Positions 20,593 through 30,773 of a DNA stretch of 64,000 bases are shown here, in pieces (position 1 is the first letter of the stretch; every line of letters starts with the position of its first letter). The stretch is from contig QCJG01000003.1 in NCBI GenBank assembly GCA_003216175.1, forward strand, positions 1 to 64,000, given 5' to 3'. The notes below the pieces were generated by a model. It ran no database searches and was not told where the DNA came from. It saw only the letters and a list, made by a program, of their open reading frames with translations. Both the position numbers and the translations under genes were made by a program. This DNA is from Prochlorococcus sp. AG-409-A10 (GTDB lineage: Bacteria > Cyanobacteriota > Cyanobacteriia > PCC-6307 > Cyanobiaceae).

Positions 20593-21003
20593 ATGATTCA
20601 CGGTCTCCTTTGGTTGCCATTATTGATGGCTTTCTTTCTCATAGCTTCTCTTGGCTGGATAGAGAGAAGGCGACAGAATCTCTATTTGATTTGGGCTAAA
20701 GGTTCAGAGCTCGCCAAGCTTGATGGGACAGGAGCTGCTCGATTAAAAGCTGGTATTTTATGCTGGAGCAGCTTTGAGGCTGGTAGCTTCAAGGAGGAAG
20801 CAACTTTCGAAGTTAAAAAATTAGAAATGGTTGAGCTGATGGCTCTCAGTTCAGGTGAAGCTCCGTTAACGAAAGAATCTGAAGGACGTTGTCGACTCAG
20901 GCTTATTGGTTCAGGGACAGAAATAGATGTGCCTTTTTCAGATGCTGAACGTGCTCGTCAATGGATGGACAAACTTATGTCCAGAGCAAGATGCGACCTT
21001 TGA
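20593..21003 (+). CDS. Uncharacterised membrane-anchored protein between ddl and ftsQ
   Basis: 136 residues. An N-terminal hydrophobic segment (about residues 3-20, LLWLPLLMAFFLIASLGWI) is followed by positively charged ERRRQ, so the rest is probably cytoplasmic. The remainder is a mixed domain with alternating hydrophobic residues that looks beta-rich and ends in a helix (DAERARQWMDKLMSRA). I recognise no named family. It starts 36 bases after ddl, and ftsQ begins inside its last codons, so it sits in a cell-wall/division operon; a role in septation is only a guess. Its codon use looks somewhat more GC-rich than ftsQ next to it. Confidence 0.75.
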   Translation: MIHGLLWLPLLMAFFLIASLGWIERRRQNLYLIWAKGSELAKLDGTGAARLKAGILCWSSFEAGSFKEEATFEVKKLEMVELMALSSGEAPLTKESEGRCRLRLIGSGTEIDVPFSDAERARQWMDKLMSRARCDL

Positions 21004-21821
21004 AATCAAACAAAAGAAAAAACAGAAAATTAAATAACAACAATCGAATATCAACTAAAAAAGTCTCGAATATTTTTAAGAATAAAAATTTTCTAATTGA
21101 ACTTTGGCAATTAATTTTTTTTTCAAGCACTTCAATTTTTCTGATTCTTACATTTTTAAACCAAGCATGGAAACCAATAAGTTTTGATCAAACTAAAATC
21201 ACAGGTCTATCTGGAATATCAAATAACGATATAAAAGAAACAACTAGTATTTTTTATCCAAGAAATTTATTGGAATTAAATCCCAAAGAAATTGAATCCT
21301 ATTTAATAAAAAATCTTCCTATTAAAGGTGTTTCAGTGAGTAGAAAGTTTTTCCCTCCCGAAATTCACGTAAATATTTTAGAAAGAGAGCCAATAGCTTT
21401 TGCTAGTCGAGTTAACTCAAACAATATTGAAAAAGGAATGATTGATATTGAAGGATCGTGGATACCTATTCAATTCGTAAATAAATCAAAGAAAAATAAA
21501 ATAAAATTATCTATAGAAAATTGGAATCCAAATAAAAAAAAAGAAATTATTTTAATAATTAAAAATAGATTCATATTTCAAAGCCCTCTTCAAAAAATCA
21601 ACATAAACCCTCTTCAAGAAATCAGCCTAAAAACCGAACACTTCGATTTAGTCCTTTTAGGCTCAGGAACCGATCGCTTAATTGAGCAAATTAATAAACT
21701 CAACCAGCTACAAAAATCATTACCAAATCTTTTAATCAACACAAAAGTAAAAATCGTGGATCTTAAAGATCCAAGCAAACCAGAATTAAAAATAGAAAAA
21801 ATACTGACCGATGAGAAGTAG
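20991..21821 (+). CDS. ftsQ: Cell division protein FtsQ/DivIB
   Basis: The layout is diagnostic rather than any single motif: a basic, Asn/Lys-rich cytoplasmic tail (~35 residues), one membrane span (FFSSTSIFLILTFLNQAW), then a POTRA-like domain with the NLLELNPKEIESYLIKNLP and VSRKFFPPEIHVNILEREPIAF pattern of FtsQ, and a beta-domain. It lies directly upstream of ftsZ. I chose the ATG at 20991, which overlaps the preceding gene by 13 bases; an in-frame ATG at 20961 is possible but lies deeper in that gene. FtsQ recruits other divisome proteins to the septum. Confidence 0.88.
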   Translation: MRPLKSNKRKNRKLNNNNRISTKKVSNIFKNKNFLIELWQLIFFSSTSIFLILTFLNQAWKPISFDQTKITGLSGISNNDIKETTSIFYPRNLLELNPKEIESYLIKNLPIKGVSVSRKFFPPEIHVNILEREPIAFASRVNSNNIEKGMIDIEGSWIPIQFVNKSKKNKIKLSIENWNPNKKKEIILIIKNRFIFQSPLQKININPLQEISLKTEHFDLVLLGSGTDRLIEQINKLNQLQKSLPNLLINTKVKIVDLKDPSKPELKIEKILTDEK

Positions 21822-21978
21822 AATCGTTGTTATGACTAGATTTTCAAGAGATCTTCAATATATTCAGGTCAATTAAGGGGCAATTATGGAAATTAATTTG
21901 TTAATCAATTTGTACCTATAAACCAACAGAATTCATCGATGATGTTCATAATGCCCAAAAAGAGTTCTAATCCTAAAT

Positions 21979-23088
21979 ATGGTGATGGGAATGGGAAGCA
22001 AATCTAGTTTCAACATGGATGAAGGAATCCTGCCCAGTCAATCTGCCCGTATTGAGGTTATTGGCGTTGGAGGCGGAGGAAGTAATGCCGTCAACCGAAT
22101 GATTAATAGTGATCTTGATGGAGTCACATATCGGGTACTCAATACAGATGCTCAAGCTCTGATCCAATCATCAGCCACTCATAGAGTTCAGCTTGGTCAA
22201 AGCTTAACTAGAGGCCTTGGAGCAGGAGGTAATCCAAGCATTGGTCAAAAGGCAGCTGAGGAATCGAGAGCTGATCTTCAGCAAGCCTTAGACGGAGTTG
22301 ACTTAGTATTTATTGCCGCTGGTATGGGCGGAGGAACTGGAACTGGAGCAGCCCCTGTCGTTGCTCAAGTTGCCAAAGAAAGTGGTGCTTTAACAGTAGG
22401 GATAGTTACCAAACCATTCAGTTTTGAAGGGAAACGTCGTTTAAGACAAGCTGATGAAGGTATCGCAAGGCTTGCAGAGAATGTTGATACGTTAATTGTC
22501 ATTCCAAACGACAGACTAAAAGACGTAATTTCAGGGGCACCTTTACAAGAAGCCTTTAGAAGCGCTGATGATGTTCTCATGAAAGGGGTTCAAGGAATAA
22601 GCGACATAATTACTTGTCCAGGATTGGTAAACGTTGATTTTGCTGATGTGCGTTCTGTTATGACTGAAGCTGGTACTGCTCTCTTAGGGATTGGATTAGG
22701 CTCTGGAAGGTCAAGAGCTCTGGAAGCAGCTCAAGCAGCAATCAATAGTCCTCTTTTAGAAGCAGCTCGAATAGATGGAGCTAAAGGATGTGTGATAAAT
22801 ATAACTGGAGGGAAAGATATGACTCTTGAAGATATGACATCTGCTTCTGAAGTTATATCCGATGTAGTAGATCCAGAAGCAAATATCATTGTAGGAACAG
22901 TTGTTGATGAAAAACTTGAAGGAGAGATTCAGGTAACCGTTATTGCTACTGGATTCGACAGTAATCAAATTTATTCAAATGAAAGAAATAGAGCAAGACT
23001 TTCGCCTAAATCACTTTACGAACAGACAGAAGTAAGAGAAGCAGGGGCTTCGATACCTGAGTTTTTACGTCTAAGACAAAATCGTTAA
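21979..23088 (+). CDS. ftsZ: Cell division protein FtsZ
   Basis: A tubulin-like GTPase that forms the division ring. The N-terminal [13 protein letters not shown], the tubulin signature [13 protein letters not shown] (residues 117-129), the T7 synergy loop region [12 protein letters not shown] and the C-terminal conserved peptide ending IPEFLRLRQ are all intact. Length is 369. The ATG at 21979 is the only good in-frame start; upstream ATGs at 21939, 21942 and 21951 are out of frame. A 157-base spacer after ftsQ probably carries its own promoter. Confidence 0.97.
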   Translation: MVMGMGSKSSFNMDEGILPSQSARIEVIGVGGGGSNAVNRMINSDLDGVTYRVLNTDAQALIQSSATHRVQLGQSLTRGLGAGGNPSIGQKAAEESRADLQQALDGVDLVFIAAGMGGGTGTGAAPVVAQVAKESGALTVGIVTKPFSFEGKRRLRQADEGIARLAENVDTLIVIPNDRLKDVISGAPLQEAFRSADDVLMKGVQGISDIITCPGLVNVDFADVRSVMTEAGTALLGIGLGSGRSRALEAAQAAINSPLLEAARIDGAKGCVINITGGKDMTLEDMTSASEVISDVVDPEANIIVGTVVDEKLEGEIQVTVIATGFDSNQIYSNERNRARLSPKSLYEQTEVREAGASIPEFLRLRQNR

Positions 23089-23112
23089 GACTTATCAACT
23101 TAATTGGATTAA

Positions 23113-23210
23113 GGTGACCCGGAATCCACGCCTGCTTTGAGCATCCCGTATGGCTGCTACCTTCCGGTCCTGACCAGGTTTGAGCGTCACAGCCGCATGG
23201 GGCCGAGTCA
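23113..23210 (-). ncRNA. ffs: Signal recognition particle RNA (4.5S type)
   Basis: On the minus strand the invariant helix 8 region GGTCAGGACCGGAAGGTAGC is present, including the GGAA tetraloop and the internal-loop bases that bind Ffh. The ends pair: 5' TGACTCGG with 3' CCGGGTCA, giving a simple hairpin of about 98 bases as in bacterial 4.5S RNA. Exact ends are estimated from the terminal pairing. It lies between ftsZ and panB, antisense to both. A short inverted repeat (CTAGC/GCTAG) lies just upstream of its 5' end. Confidence 0.95.
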
Positions 23211-23251
23211 CTAATATCCTAGCAATAGCTAGACACGTTATTAAGAATTAA

Positions 23252-24070
23252 ATGCAAACCACAGAATTGGTTCATTTTAAAGAGTTAGGCAAACAGATTA
23301 CTGTATTAACAGCTTGGGATGCCATCTCATCCTCATTAGTCGAGGCTGCAGGCGCTGATGTTGTTCTTGTGGGAGATTCACTTGGAATGGTTGTCTTGGG
23401 ACATGCAACAACGCTTCCAGTAACACTTGATCAAATGCTTCACCACACACAAGCTGTTTGTAGAGGTTTTTGTAAACCTCTTTCCGAACAACCATTAGTA
23501 GTTTGTGATCTCCCTTTCTTAAGTTATCAATGCGGAGAGGACAAGGCAGTTGAAGCAGCAGGAACTCTCCTTAAAAATTCTTCTGCTGCAGCAGTAAAAC
23601 TTGAAGGAGCCGAACCTGAGACTTTATTAGTAATCAAAAGACTTATTAGGATGGGAATACCAGTAATGGGGCATCTTGGCCTAACTCCGCAATCGGTTCA
23701 TCAACTTGGATATAAGTCACAAGCAAGGGATAAAGATAGTCAAGAAAAAATTCTCAGAGATTCAAAAATACTTCAAGAATCAGGATGTTTCTCAATAGTT
23801 TTAGAACATATCCCAGGAGAAATTGCGAGCCAATTAAAGAATCATTTAGACATTCCTGTTATTGGAATTGGAGCAGGAAATGATTGCGACGGGCAGGTAA
23901 GAGTTACAGCTGATATTCTTGGTCTTTCAATTACACAGCCTCCTTTTTCAAAACCTTTACTTTCAGGACGCGAACTTTGCATTGATGCCCTAAAGAAATG
24001 GATTGAATCTACTAATCCTGATCAAGTGAATCCCACCACAAAAACATCTGAATCAAAATCTGATTGCTAA
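23252..24070 (+). CDS. panB: 3-methyl-2-oxobutanoate hydroxymethyltransferase
   Basis: The first enzyme of pantothenate synthesis, which adds a hydroxymethyl group from methylene-THF to alpha-ketoisovalerate. The metal/substrate loop [22 protein letters not shown] is characteristic, followed by [33 protein letters not shown] (here LGYKSQ) and [13 protein letters not shown]. The C-terminal ~20 residues after WIEST are a poorly conserved tail, which is where the gene overlaps the end of the convergent hemW by 59 bases. It is adjacent to but divergent from the SRP RNA. Confidence 0.95.
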   Translation: MQTTELVHFKELGKQITVLTAWDAISSSLVEAAGADVVLVGDSLGMVVLGHATTLPVTLDQMLHHTQAVCRGFCKPLSEQPLVVCDLPFLSYQCGEDKAVEAAGTLLKNSSAAAVKLEGAEPETLLVIKRLIRMGIPVMGHLGLTPQSVHQLGYKSQARDKDSQEKILRDSKILQESGCFSIVLEHIPGEIASQLKNHLDIPVIGIGAGNDCDGQVRVTADILGLSITQPPFSKPLLSGRELCIDALKKWIESTNPDQVNPTTKTSESKSDC

Positions 24071-25241
24071 TTTGCATCCCCTCCGGATCACTTAAAAAAT
24101 ACCTTCCATTGTTTTTCAAGAGAGATCCTTCGTTTAAAGAATTTAGCCAAAATTTCTCCAGCAATTCTAAATTCTTATCGCATTCTTGTTGTGTCCATCC
24201 AGACTTTTTAGCAAGTTCCTCCAAATGAACACCTTCGCGTCTTCTGAGACCAATCATAAGTAGTTCATCCAATGGCATTGGTTTTGATTTCTCATTAGAC
24301 AAAGTTTTCTCTAATAATTGATTCTCTTGCTGTTCAAGCCATTTTTTATACCCAACAATTGTTCTGGGTCTAGAGAATCTTTCCCCCCAAGGAGCACTTG
24401 TTGCCCCCATCCCAAAGCCCCACCATCCAGAACCACTCCAATACATACGATTATGTCTAGATACATGCCCAGGCAATGAATAACTTGAAATCTCGTATCT
24501 AGAAAAACCCTTACTTTTCAGAAATCTATTGGTTTCGCAATCTATTTTATAGGCTTCAGATTCAATTGGAACATTCAACATACCTTTTTTGTGTATTCTT
24601 CCAAAAACAGTATTTGGTTCGATAGTTAAATCATAAATCGAGATATGAGGAGCTTCCGTATGGATTGCTTGTTCCAACTCTTTAATCCACTTAGACAAAT
24701 TCAATCCTGGAAGATTTTGAATTAAATCAAGGCTCCAGCTTTTTAACATCCCTTTTTTAAATAATTTATTTACCCAATTACAAGCCTCAATTAATTGTGA
24801 GCAATTATGTTTTCTACCAATTGAAGCCAAAGTACTGTTGTCAAATGCCTGTCCTCCCAAGCTAAATCTATTGATTCCAATTTCTAAGTATCCATTCAGA
24901 TCGTTTTCAAAAAATGTTGCTGGATCAACCTCCATAGTTAACTCCGCACCATCTTGAAATCCAAATTTTCGTTGAAGACTTTCCAACAAATCACATAACT
25001 CATTTTTTTTTAATAAAGAAGGGGTTCCACCACCCAAATAGATTGTCGATAATGGAGGACCTATTGGCGCAATTGAAATCTCTCTATGGAGTAAATCCAA
25101 ATATGCGTTAATGGAAGTCATCCCTGGACTACCTGGAGCTTGAGCGCTATCACCTAAAGGGATAATGGGAAAATCACAGTAAAAACATCTTTTATGGCAA
25201 AAGGGTATATGCAAATATGCACTTCTTGGTGGGGGTATCAT
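24012..25241 (-). CDS. hemW: Radical SAM HemW-like protein (coproporphyrinogen III oxidase-like)
   Basis: The radical SAM cluster motif is C15/C19/C22 in [11 protein letters not shown]; then the glycine-rich [11 protein letters not shown], the [11 protein letters not shown] segment (where HemN/HemW carry GVQSF-type sequence) and the C-terminal HemN-C domain ([15 protein letters not shown]). At ~409 residues, without the N-terminal extension of true HemN, it fits HemW, a heme chaperone, rather than the oxygen-independent oxidase. The protein's last ~20 residues overlap panB in the antisense direction. Confidence 0.88.
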   Translation of the reverse strand: MIPPPRSAYLHIPFCHKRCFYCDFPIIPLGDSAQAPGSPGMTSINAYLDLLHREISIAPIGPPLSTIYLGGGTPSLLKKNELCDLLESLQRKFGFQDGAELTMEVDPATFFENDLNGYLEIGINRFSLGGQAFDNSTLASIGRKHNCSQLIEACNWVNKLFKKGMLKSWSLDLIQNLPGLNLSKWIKELEQAIHTEAPHISIYDLTIEPNTVFGRIHKKGMLNVPIESEAYKIDCETNRFLKSKGFSRYEISSYSLPGHVSRHNRMYWSGSGWWGFGMGATSAPWGERFSRPRTIVGYKKWLEQQENQLLEKTLSNEKSKPMPLDELLMIGLRRREGVHLEELAKKSGWTQQECDKNLELLEKFWLNSLNEGSLLKNNGRYFLSDPEGMQISNQILIQMFLWWDSLDQD

Positions 25242-25349
25242 TTGATCGCTAAATATACAAACCCAAATAAATGGTCACTTTTACAATACAAATCTTTGAA
25301 AATAAATAAAGCTTTAGTAAAAAACGAGAAGCAAGCATAACCTGAATAT

Positions 25350-26459
25350 ATGGCAGACTTAGTTATTCTGATTTTATTTCTTATATCAGGTGCAATCACC
25401 GGATGGATAGGAGTGAATTGGTTACCGGAAGAGACTTTAGATCATGTTACTAATTTAAAAAATTTAAAAATTGCGCTATCGGGATTAACAGCTCTTGTAG
25501 GTCTTTTAATAGCCTTCCTTTTTCAACAATTTAGAAATAAATTAACTAAAAGAATAAGAACTATGCCAACAGATCTACTCGTTAGTAGATCTGTTGGCAT
25601 AGTTCTTGGACTTATCATAGCAACCCTTTTATTAGTACCTATCCTCCTTTTACCTCTACCCGCTGAATTATTTTTTGTAAAGCCTATTTTTGCTGTACTT
25701 AGCAATATTTTTTTTGGAGTACTTGGATACAATCTTGCCGATGTTCACGGACGAACCGTTTTACGTCTTTTCAATCCTAACAGCACTGAATCTTTGTTAA
25801 TGGCGGATGGGATTTTAACTCCAGCAAGTGCAAAAGTTTTAGATACCAGTGTAATAATTGATGGTCGCATTCAGGCCCTCCTTAGATTTGGGTTAATAGA
25901 AGGGCAAATTATTGTAGCCCAATCAGTTATGGATGAACTACAAAAACTATCTGACTCAAGTAACAACGAAAAGCGAGGAAAAGGAAGAAGAGGATTAAAA
26001 TTACTGAATCAATTAAGAGAAAGTTATGGAAGGAGATTAGTTATTAATAGTACAAAATACCAAGGAGAAGGAACAGACGAAATTCTTTTAAAATTGACTT
26101 CAGACATTTCAGGAATCTTGATAACTGTCGATTACAACTTATCTCAAGTAGCCCTAGTTCAAGAAATAAAAGTTCTTAACTTAAGTGAACTAGTACTTGC
26201 AGTTAGGCCTGAAGTTCAACCTGGTGAAAAGTTAAATCTAAAAGTAGTGCGAGAAGGCAAGGAAAACTTACAAGGCATTGCCTATCTTGAAGATGGCACA
26301 ATGGTAGTTATCGAGGAGGGTCTTCAATGGATCGGTAAAAGAATAGAAGTAGTTGTGACTGGAGCATTGCAAACACCGACGGGCCGAATGGTTTTTAGTA
26401 AAGCTTCAAATGATCAGCCCCCGAACAAATATGAACAAACAAAAGCATCTCAAAGCTAG
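25350..26459 (+). CDS. PIN/TRAM domain membrane protein (YacL-like)
   Basis: Four hydrophobic segments in the first ~135 residues (about 3-22, 37-55, 80-102, 107-128) are followed by a PIN nuclease-like domain (about 158-270). The PIN domain has acidic residues in VLDTSVIIDGR, MDELQKL and GILITVDYNLSQVA. A TRAM RNA-binding domain (about 288-350, GIAYLEDGTMVVIEEG) follows. The family (Bacillus YacL and cyanobacterial homologues) is predicted to be a membrane-tethered RNase or RNA binder; substrates are unknown. The loop between segments 2 and 3 is encoded by a perfect 24-bp inverted repeat. Confidence 0.88.
   Translation: MADLVILILFLISGAITGWIGVNWLPEETLDHVTNLKNLKIALSGLTALVGLLIAFLFQQFRNKLTKRIRTMPTDLLVSRSVGIVLGLIIATLLLVPILLLPLPAELFFVKPIFAVLSNIFFGVLGYNLADVHGRTVLRLFNPNSTESLLMADGILTPASAKVLDTSVIIDGRIQALLRFGLIEGQIIVAQSVMDELQKLSDSSNNEKRGKGRRGLKLLNQLRESYGRRLVINSTKYQGEGTDEILLKLTSDISGILITVDYNLSQVALVQEIKVLNLSELVLAVRPEVQPGEKLNLKVVREGKENLQGIAYLEDGTMVVIEEGLQWIGKRIEVVVTGALQTPTGRMVFSKASNDQPPNKYEQTKASQS
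25556..25607. repeat. Perfect 24-bp inverted repeat with 4-base loop inside the PIN/TRAM coding sequence
   Basis: The left arm (25556-25579) and right arm (25584-25607) are exact reverse complements, separated by CGTT. Each arm includes AGATCTAC/GTAGATCT and CAACAGAT/ATCTGTTG. Because it is so symmetrical, both strands translate to nearly the same peptide around RTMPTDLL and SRSVGIVL. In mRNA it would form an uninterrupted 24-pair stem capped by a tetraloop, far stronger than anything else I found in the window. Confidence 0.95.
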
Positions 26460-26497
26460 ATCTAGCTAAGCTCAAATCCAAGACGACTTAACTTCAT

Positions 26498-27172
26498 ATG
26501 ACTGCATCTTCTCCGTATTATGGCGATTCTGCCGTAATGAGAACTCCGCCCCCTGATTTACCATCACTTCTTCTGAAGGAAAGGATAGTTTATTTAGGCT
26601 TGCCACTATTTTCAGATGATGATGCCAAAAGGCAACTCGGAATGGATGTAACTGAACTAATTATTGCTCAACTTCTTTTCCTCGAATTTGATAATTCTGA
26701 AAAACCTATTTATTTTTACATCAACTCAACAGGAACGAGTTGGTATACAGGAGATGCGATCGGATTTGAAACTGAAGCCTTTGCTATCTGCGACACTCTT
26801 AGATACGTCAAGCCTCCCGTTCATACTATATGCATAGGCCAAGCCATGGGAACCGCAGCAGTAATTCTCTCTGCCGGGACCAAAGGACAACGTGCAGCAT
26901 TACCTCATGCATCAATTGTCCTTCATCAGCCTAGAAGCGGAGCGCAAGGCCAAGCAACTGATATTCAAATCAGAGCGAATGAGGTTATCCATAACAAGAA
27001 AGCAATGCTAGAAATTCTTAGTAATAACACGGGCAGATCAGTAGATCAATTATCCAAGGACTCAGATCGAATGAGTTACCTTAACCCTCATGAAGCAGTT
27101 GATTATGGAATAATAGATCGTGTTCTTGCTAGTAGAAAAGACTTGCCTGGCGAAAAAGTTTTGCCGACATAA
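26498..27172 (+). CDS. clpR: ClpR, catalytically inactive ClpP paralogue
   Basis: It has the ClpP fold throughout but an altered active site. The serine loop is GQAMGTAAVIL where ClpP has [11 protein letters not shown], so glycine (residue 118) replaces the nucleophile. The histidine is kept (H143 in VLHQPRSG). The catalytic aspartate position reads DRMSYL instead of DRDYF. This is the cyanobacterial/plastid ClpR subunit, which forms mixed ClpP/R rings. It also has a ~25-residue N-terminal extension. clpP follows 62 bases downstream, and the two are likely co-transcribed. Confidence 0.93.
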   Translation: MTASSPYYGDSAVMRTPPPDLPSLLLKERIVYLGLPLFSDDDAKRQLGMDVTELIIAQLLFLEFDNSEKPIYFYINSTGTSWYTGDAIGFETEAFAICDTLRYVKPPVHTICIGQAMGTAAVILSAGTKGQRAALPHASIVLHQPRSGAQGQATDIQIRANEVIHNKKAMLEILSNNTGRSVDQLSKDSDRMSYLNPHEAVDYGIIDRVLASRKDLPGEKVLPT

Positions 27173-27234
27173 ACAAATAATTTTCCAACTTTTTTTTAAA
27201 TCATTACCCTCAACTACTCAACATTAAATTAGCC

Positions 27235-27837
27235 ATGCCTATAGGTACTCCAAGCGTTCCATACCGTCTTCCAGGAAGTCAATTCGAAAGATGGGTTGAT
27301 ATATATACAAGACTTGGTGCGGAAAGAATTCTATTTCTTGGTCAAGAAGTAAACGACGCTATTGCAAATAGCCTTGTAGCGCAAATGCTTTATCTTGATT
27401 CTGAAGACAGTAGTAAGCCTATCTATTTGTATATCAATAGTCCTGGAGGCTCAGTAACAGCCGGTTTAGCTATCTATGACACGATGAAATATGTAAAAAG
27501 CGACGTAGTAACCATTTGTGTTGGTTTAGCAGCCTCAATGGGTGCATTTTTATTATCTGCAGGAACAAAAGGGAAAAGGCTTGCACTCCCCCACAGCAGA
27601 ATCATGATTCACCAACCTCTTGGTGGCACGGCACAAAGACAAGCAAGTGATATAGAGATTGAAGCACGTGAAATTCTTAGAATAAAAGAAATGCTCAATA
27701 AATCCATGGCAGAGATGACAGGACAAACATATGAAAAGATAGAAAAAGATACAGATCGTGATTACTTTTTGAGTTCGGAAGAAGCAAAAAATTATGGTCT
27801 AATCGACCGAGTGATAACCCATCCAAGTGAAAGTTAA
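27235..27837 (+). CDS. clpP: ATP-dependent Clp protease proteolytic subunit
   Basis: All three catalytic residues are in place: S101 in [12 protein letters not shown]126 in MIHQPLGG and D176 in DTDRDYFLS. The 200-residue length and the closing GLIDRVI are typical. Its partner ring protein ClpR is encoded just upstream, which implies it is the ClpP that assembles with ClpR, the essential ClpP3/R pair known in Synechococcus elongatus. The numbering (clpP1-4) is not assigned here. Confidence 0.96.
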   Translation: MPIGTPSVPYRLPGSQFERWVDIYTRLGAERILFLGQEVNDAIANSLVAQMLYLDSEDSSKPIYLYINSPGGSVTAGLAIYDTMKYVKSDVVTICVGLAASMGAFLLSAGTKGKRLALPHSRIMIHQPLGGTAQRQASDIEIEAREILRIKEMLNKSMAEMTGQTYEKIEKDTDRDYFLSSEEAKNYGLIDRVITHPSES

Positions 27838-27942
27838 GATGAAAAGTTGGTTGTTCTTATTGAATAAATTGTCTTGATAGTCAAAAAAATATATCAATGA
27901 AAGTGGTGTCGATAGCACTCTATTTCGTAAGCTCAGCCGTAA

Positions 27943-28962
<1,020 letters not shown>

Positions 28963-28967
28963 ATATC

Positions 28968-29972
28968 ATTTATTTAATCTTAGTTACAATTATTTTTGAC
29001 CTTTTAATAGGCGATCCAAAAAACTTGCCACACCCAGTTCAATTCATGGGTGTGGTGATTAGTTTTTTGAAAGGATTAGCTGAGAGAATTAAGACAGAAA
29101 ATAAATTAAAGTTATACATTGCAGGCTTAATAATTACATTTATAGTCCTATCATTAAGTGGTTTCTCTGGATGGATAATAGAAAGATTATTCTTAATTTT
29201 GAAAATAAGAAATCCTATTTTAAGTACAATATTTTTTGCTTTCATTTTAAGTAGTTCTCTTGCATCTAGAAGTCTAAATAAAAGTATTTCAGAAATTCTA
29301 AGTCTAATAAGCAAAGGAATTCATGAAAACAATCTAAGTAATTTAAGACAAAAATTAAGTCTTGTAGTTGGTAGAGATGTTGAGAATTTAGATACCAATG
29401 AAATTCTTAGAGCATCAGCCGAAACAGCAAGTGAAAATTCTGTAGATGGTATTTTTGCTCCATTATTTTGGATGTTTTTAGGAACTATTTTCTGGGAATT
29501 CAATCAATCTATGCCAGGACCATTAGCGATGGCATGGATCTTTAAAGCATCTAGCACTATTGATTCAATGCTTGGATACAAAGAAGGAAAATTAAAATGG
29601 CTTGGATTTACTGGTGCCAAGCTTGATGATCTAATGGTATGGATTCCTGCAAGAATCGTATTAATTACGCTTCCTTTTTGCTGTAAGACAAATCAATCAA
29701 TTCGCAAAACAATAATGGATTCTTGGAAGGATGGAATTGTTGATTGTTCCCCAAACTCAGGTATTTCTGAAGCAATATTTGCTTATTGTGCTGAAGTAAG
29801 AATGGGAGGAGTCAACTATTATAAAGGCGTAAAAAAAATAAAACCCATAATTGCAAAGTCCTATCCAATAGCAAGTATATATTCTGTCAAAAAGATACTT
29901 AATTTAAGTCTTAGACTTCAACTCTTTTGGCTATTAGGTTTTTCCTTAATAATCAAATTAATTAATTTATAA
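28968..29972 (+). CDS. cobD: Adenosylcobinamide-phosphate synthase CbiB/CobD, with no standard start codon
   Basis: An integral membrane enzyme of cobalamin synthesis that attaches aminopropanol to cobyric acid. Diagnostic parts are FDLLIGDPKNLPHPVQFMG, RDVENLDTNEILRASAETASENSVDGIFAPLFW and a hydrophobic ~315-residue body. The first standard start codon is TTG at 29025, but it encodes the Leu inside NLPHPV, so the conserved DLLIGDP motif would be lost. The same frame is open back to a stop at 28950 and holds no ATG, GTG or TTG; ATT at 28968 or ATC at 28965 give an N-terminus of the right length. The start given here is therefore inferred. It follows ilvC directly. Confidence 0.87.
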   Translation: MYLILVTIIFDLLIGDPKNLPHPVQFMGVVISFLKGLAERIKTENKLKLYIAGLIITFIVLSLSGFSGWIIERLFLILKIRNPILSTIFFAFILSSSLASRSLNKSISEILSLISKGIHENNLSNLRQKLSLVVGRDVENLDTNEILRASAETASENSVDGIFAPLFWMFLGTIFWEFNQSMPGPLAMAWIFKASSTIDSMLGYKEGKLKWLGFTGAKLDDLMVWIPARIVLITLPFCCKTNQSIRKTIMDSWKDGIVDCSPNSGISEAIFAYCAEVRMGGVNYYKGVKKIKPIIAKSYPIASIYSVKKILNLSLRLQLFWLLGFSLIIKLINL

Positions 29973-29975
29973 ATA

Positions 29976-30728
29976 TCAATAAGCCCCCCTATCCATTGGA
30001 AATATCAATACTCCAAATGTAAGAATAATGATTTCTAAATCAAGTATAAAATTTCTATTTCTTGCATAAGCCAAATCTAATTCAACCCTTTTTTTATAAC
30101 TAAGGTTGTTTCTACCACTAACCTGCCATAATCCAGTTAGTCCTGGTCTAACAGATATAACTTCTTCCATAAAAAGACTGTATTTGTTTATTTCATTACT
30201 AACGATTGGTCTTGGACCCACAACACTCATTTCTCCTTTTAAAACATTAAAGAATTGGGGTAATTCATCTAGACTAGATCGTCGAAGAAATCTCCCTAAT
30301 TTTGTTATTCTTGGATCTTTACGTAATTTAAAATCTTTTTCAAATTCCTTTCTCATAAGAGGATATTTCTCTAATAAGTTTGGTAGTAAATCATCAGCAT
30401 TTTTATACATAGTACGAAACTTAATGCATCCAAATTCTCTATAGTTTCTTCCTATTCTTTTTTGAATATAAAAGACAGATCCTGGAGAACTTAACTTTAC
30501 CAATATTCCAATTAAGATAAATATTGGTGACCCTAGAGTTAAAACTAGTAAAGAAAAAATAACATCTCCTATCCTTTTTAATGTGCGTCCATAACGACTT
30601 TGATTTCGTATTATTTCTACGGCAAGCAAAGAAGAAGGTTCTTTTGAAATAACTTCAAAAGGAATTCTTGGAGACCCTTTACGGAACTCAGACCATCGTA
30701 ATAAAGATTTTCTTGGATTAGTTTGCAC
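29976..30728 (-). CDS. Undecaprenyl-phosphate sugar phosphotransferase (WcaJ/RfbP family)
   Basis: A bacterial sugar transferase that primes polysaccharide synthesis by moving a sugar-1-phosphate onto undecaprenyl phosphate. One membrane segment (about 55-80, IFSLLVLTLGSPIFILIGILV) precedes the catalytic domain. The domain shows GCIKFRTMYKNAD, RRSSLDELPQFFNVLKGEMS, SVVGPRPIV and RPGLTGLWQVSGRN. It lacks the multi-span N-terminal half of full-length WcaJ, so it is the short PglC/WecP-like form. Start is GTG. Together with the glycosyltransferase immediately upstream it probably belongs to a surface-polysaccharide pathway. Confidence 0.93.
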   Translation of the reverse strand: MQTNPRKSLLRWSEFRKGSPRIPFEVISKEPSSLLAVEIIRNQSRYGRTLKRIGDVIFSLLVLTLGSPIFILIGILVKLSSPGSVFYIQKRIGRNYREFGCIKFRTMYKNADDLLPNLLEKYPLMRKEFEKDFKLRKDPRITKLGRFLRRSSLDELPQFFNVLKGEMSVVGPRPIVSNEINKYSLFMEEVISVRPGLTGLWQVSGRNNLSYKKRVELDLAYARNRNFILDLEIIILTFGVLIFPMDRGAY

Positions 30729-30773
30729 AAATTATTGAGTTAGTAATCTCAAAACTGAAAATTTATACCCTAC

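Noticed and set aside
23109..23215. SRP RNA region read on the plus strand
   Set aside because: The conserved GGAA-tetraloop helix is only correct on the minus strand.
25523..25732. 69-residue minus-strand frame in the PIN/TRAM gene that repeats part of the PIN/TRAM protein
   Set aside because: The likeness is caused by the perfect inverted repeat, which reads nearly the same on both strands; it is not a second gene.
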